NCBI RefSeq assembly: GCF_014649755.1
Contig: NZ_BMTQ01000012.1
Location: forward strand, 62,001 to 126,000
Reading direction: 5' to 3'
Source: Streptomyces litmocidini
GTDB lineage: Bacteria; Actinomycetota; Actinomycetes; Streptomycetales; Streptomycetaceae
DNA: 64,000 nucleotides
In this document: positions 60,701-64,000 of the stretch, in pieces
Position numbering within the stretch: position 1 is the stretch's first letter
Layout of the letters: each line of letters opens with the position of its first letter
Program-made: the position numbers and the translations under genes
The notes under the pieces: model-generated
Database searches by the model: none
Told to the model about the DNA's origin: nothing
What the model saw: only the letters and a program-made list of their open reading frames with translations

Positions 60701-60988
60701 CAGCGTCTCGTGCCGGAGGACGACCCGGTCGAGCGCGGCGGTGAGCGCCGCGGCGTCGAGGTCGCCGCGCAGCCGGAGCGCGCGCAGCGTGTTGTACTCC
60801 GCGCTGTCCGGTTCCAGTTCGGCCAGGAACCAGAGCCGTTCCTGCGCCGACGACATCGGCAGCAGGCCGTCGCGGGGGACGGTCGGGATCGGCCGCTCCT
60901 CGGACGCGGACTCGCCGGCGAGGCGACGCAGCAGCTCCTCCTGCAGGTGCGCCGGTACGGACGCGAACTTCTCGTCTGGCTGGGTCAT
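51782..60988 (-). CDS. Two-module NRPS, C-A-T-E-C-A-T-E, no thioesterase
   Basis: 3068 residues. Module 1: condensation (LCL type, HHIVCDG about 172), adenylation (about 500-990, YTSGSTGRPKG), carrier (FELGGDSI, about 1035), epimerase (HHLVVDGVTW, about 1236). Module 2: condensation after D-residue (YPLTPMQSGLLFHS, about 1588; HHLLLDG), adenylation (about 2040-2530; A3 reads STGVPKAG), carrier (DLGGDSI, about 2566), epimerase (HHLVVDAVSW, about 2754; GWFTSSYPV). The protein ends after the epimerase. Hand-aligned specificity residues: D-L-G-T-L-V-N-V-D-K and D-A-N-S-V-G-A-V-T-K; I recognise neither. ATG 60988 follows GGGAGGAA. Confidence 0.93.
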   Translation of the reverse strand: MTQPDEKFASVPAHLQEELLRRLAGESASEERPIPTVPRDGLLPMSSAQERLWFLAELEPDSAEYNTLRALRLRGDLDAAALTAALDRVVLRHETLRTTFDALDGRGVQVVHEHTGQKLPVVDVSGPDARTAVERFLATEMNEPFDLRHGPLLRATLLRVDDREHVLVLAMHHIVCDGWSTGRLLGELAAGYEAAVGGAPAALPPVSVQYADYAAWERERAADLDEQLAHWRDRLAGMRTAELPTDRPRPPVRTPAGATLPVEIPADVLDRLRELSRGQDATLFMALVTVTKVLLARYCGETDVAVGTVTLGRQRPELENLIGFFINTVVLRSQVDESLSFTELLGRVRTGLLEAFAHDEVPFQRLVEAVRPDRDASRPPLVQVMVNLQNMADTLPAFRGLDVTEIQPPVDVAKLDLTFDFYEDASSLVCYLEYSTDLFDRATVERLGGHLVTLLRAVAEEATAPLAGLSMLPADELRTLTADWQGPALEVPPARTLHEIFDEQASRTPGSVAVSDGSRRLTFAELAERANRLAHHLVAAGVRPGVLTGVCLDRGVDAVVALLAVLKAGGAFVPLDPEHPAGRLAMMLDDAATPVLITDSAAVAEGPWTTVRLDTDQDAIARRPATAPTTAAGPDDLAYVVYTSGSTGRPKGVMVSHRNAVHMMRAWDDRYDLTGLRGRSLSVSSLAVDLFLGDFLMSAMYGGEMVICPTEVITDPPALAALISEVRPQLLVTTPSLAKAIAQELSWTGGRADSLRVLAVGSEAWLADDAAAVLELLSPDAVVTNNYGATETTVDSTTYRLRAGEPVGTAIVPVGRPLGNTRTYVLDARMRPVPVGVPGEIHIGGDGVAQGYWNRPELTAQRFLDDPFTGGRLYRTGDIGRWRPDGDVEYLGRADDQVKVRGFRVELGEVEAAMLRHPGITAAAAAVRPDPAGRDRLVGYLTADGTAPALTELRAFLAGIVPDPAIPSALVVLDELPMTPSGTLDRKALPTPTTTDHAPAGHVPPRDRTETELAAVWAEVLGLAPGTVGADDNFFELGGDSIVGLQVVSKARRAGLRLTAKQIFQYQTVADLAAAVRAAEERAAAEERAVDGPAPRTAVDAVGDVPLTPVQHWYFEQYPGGAGHFNQSMFVELAPGTDPAALRTAVTALLDHHDALRLRAVPADGSWRQHCAATEAGEPFRTVDLSGLDRDARERAVREAVTAAQTGFRLDAGPLLAAVLLTGAPEPDRLFVTAHHLVVDGVTWRVLLSDLELAHAQAARGLPVGLPEKTTSFREWSRRLSEAAASGRFDDERPYWQAVETASAACPPLPVDGAAPLPADDPAPLPSDGPAPDTLAHARTVETVLDAESTRALLRDVPSAYRTQVNDVLLTALAAVLTDWTGGDAVAVELEGHGRENLFDDVDLSRTAGWFTTLFPVVLPVPGEDWGTRIKAVKETLRAVPEAGIGYGALRHLTENAGLGGGRCQVGFNYHGHFDVVTGDGLLRAWRPSPAPDRGADLTRPNLLEVTGMVRDGRLEFSWEYSAALHDEATIAGLAERFTAALADIVAHCSRAGGCTPSDFPLAGLDQAGVDRIAGDGRTVEDVYPLTPMQSGLLFHSLDAHEEDIYLTHVGLVLDGVPDPALLVEAWQRVVDRTPVLRTAIADAEAGRPLQVVHRDVRVPAVIEDWSELTEARQQDRIRLLAEAPSEPLDLSRPPLLRLHLARLSPTTVHLRCSSHHLLLDGWSFADVLGEVFAEHAALRGREVAPPRPRRPFREYVRWLGEQDTAAAQAYWTGLLEGFSAPTALPYDRPPLRSHQSRDTGHVDLALTAEETGRLEGFAREARITVNTLIQGAWALLLSRYSGDRQVCFGTTVGGRPAELPGSDGMVGLFINTLPARLTVSPDRELRAWLREIQEQQVDGRQFAYASLAQVRNWAAIPAGTDLFDSCVVFENFPYDEHAAGRHGLEVRSLAGLETSNFPLTCVAHLVDGLHLRLGYDPRLFDDATAGRFADHLLGVLDAMVTTPGAVLRDLPTVRGAERDRLVEEFNGTPSGYPDRCLHELFAEVAREHPDRPAVVAGDDRLTYAELDARSDRLAHDLAGRGVGPEVPVGICLPGGAEMITAMLGVLKAGGAYVPLDPGYPPERLAHLFRDSGVPVLLTSAALAPGLPPTGAEVLLVDDLRPGPAVGPPPSRTVPDNLAVLVYTSGSTGVPKAGMVTHRGLVRLVRAAGEHTFGDAATIAQHHSISFDAAQNELWQALLNGACLAVRPGDFRSVDELDKFLRDHEVQAMSFAAGFFHAVADTDPGILAGLRKVVVGGEALSAPHCARVLDRLPGLRIVNAYGPTECSVTATCFPVERGGRPGRTVPVGRPTADTRVYLLDRDLQVVPVGVAGEAYLAGDGVSRGYRDRPAMTAERFLPDPFGKPGSRMYRTGDLMRWRPDGTLEFVGRTDDQVKLRGYRIELGEIEQALAEHPDVARAAVVVREDQPGRRRLVGYVVSEQDPAVLTAYLASRLPAYMVPAALVRLDRIPLTPHGKVDRRALPEPTTATAGRAPVEPRTPDERTMAAIWAEVLGVERVGVTDDFFDLGGDSILSIQVVFKSRRAGLQVSSSDLFRHPTVERLVAAAGRDRRVAATQRAEAGEVPLTPIQYEFFARNTVAPHHLAQSIHVELAADTDETALRAALAAVVAHHDALRMRYVRDERGHWSQRNAAAETGELFERHDLSGLPDEELPPVMNRIAAAADTGFDLAEGPLLRAVLFDLGPDRRPHLHLTVHHLVVDAVSWRILNHDLDLAYRQALAGGTVDLGAKTSSFRQWATRLAAHAADGGFADQTAYWEAVPEGAPLPADGSGPNVVSSRRIMPVRLERDETEALLRVAPGRFRARVSDVLLSALAWTMCRWSGDDRLVIEMEGHGREEIFDDIDLSRTVGWFTSSYPVALEVPGRTDGEPDWPAVVRSVRRCLRAVPGNGLGHGALRHLAGSGAPTAEHTPPAVLFNYHSQTEEITRTADRSLFHAFHDPIGREQDERERVVQALEVVGAVEDGRLGFDLYYSVNLHEPRTVERVGSELVAALRSIARLCEPGLGSEDDR

Positions 60989-61005
60989 CTGCGTTCCTCC
61001 CTGGG

Positions 61006-64000
<2,995 letters not shown>

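Overview
The window is very G+C-rich DNA with GTG and TTG starts alongside ATG, rare TTA codons, and typical actinomycete core genes (SepH, CutRS, an actinobacterial iron-sulfur ferrochelatase, DUF3710, DUF3093 and DUF4193). It is almost certainly a Streptomyces chromosome. No tRNA, rRNA, CRISPR array, integrase or insertion sequence is visible.

Layout. (1) Positions 1-2200: two hypothetical genes and a spacer with helically phased TGCGTCA repeats. (2) 2.2-20 kb: conserved core. It holds an RNA methyltransferase, an APC permease, two TrkA subunits, DUF3159, an OB-fold protein, kdpE/kdpD, DUF3710, dut, a thioesterase, DUF3093, a conserved hypothetical, DUF4193, cutR/cutS and an inositol-monophosphatase. 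The order matches, from memory, the Mycobacterium tuberculosis Rv2689c-Rv2701c block, with kdpDE and cutRS added. (3) 20-28 kb: ferrochelatase, an MFS carrier with an aldonolactone oxidase, a proline/threonine-rich membrane protein, sepH, a sulfurtransferase and a VOC protein. (4) 28-33.3 kb: a surface-glycan trio (polysialyltransferase-like enzyme, GT2, YfhO-like protein). (5) 33.4-34.9 kb: a cysteine hydrolase and a divergent TetR regulator with matching operator-like repeats.

(6) 35.0-42.0 kb is the most unusual locus: five tightly packed genes on one strand. They encode a membrane-anchored Ser/Thr kinase, an unrecognised helical protein, a ClpB-like AAA+ ATPase whose first AAA-like half lacks a P-loop, a small radical-SAM activase-like protein, and a zinc-ribbon/FHA protein with four identical-style Thr-containing repeats. 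The kinase carries a TTA codon, so translation may depend on bldA. The parts suggest a phosphorylation-gated AAA+ machine of unknown target.

(7) 42-64 kb is the left part of a non-ribosomal peptide cluster that runs off the right edge. Two NRPS proteins, read leftwards, give ...C-A-T / C-A-T-E-C-A-T-E with no thioesterase domain. A beta-lactamase-fold protein overlaps the end of the NRPS gene and is best read as a penicillin-binding-protein-type (SurE-like) thioesterase that releases and cyclises a peptide ending in a D-residue. Nearby lie a VioC-like amino-acid beta-hydroxylase, an MFS exporter, a GT39-like membrane glycosyltransferase, a winged-helix regulator with three TTA codons, a degenerate ABC ATPase and a NarL-type two-component pair. 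The likely product is a cyclic peptide with D-residues and at least one beta-hydroxylated amino acid.
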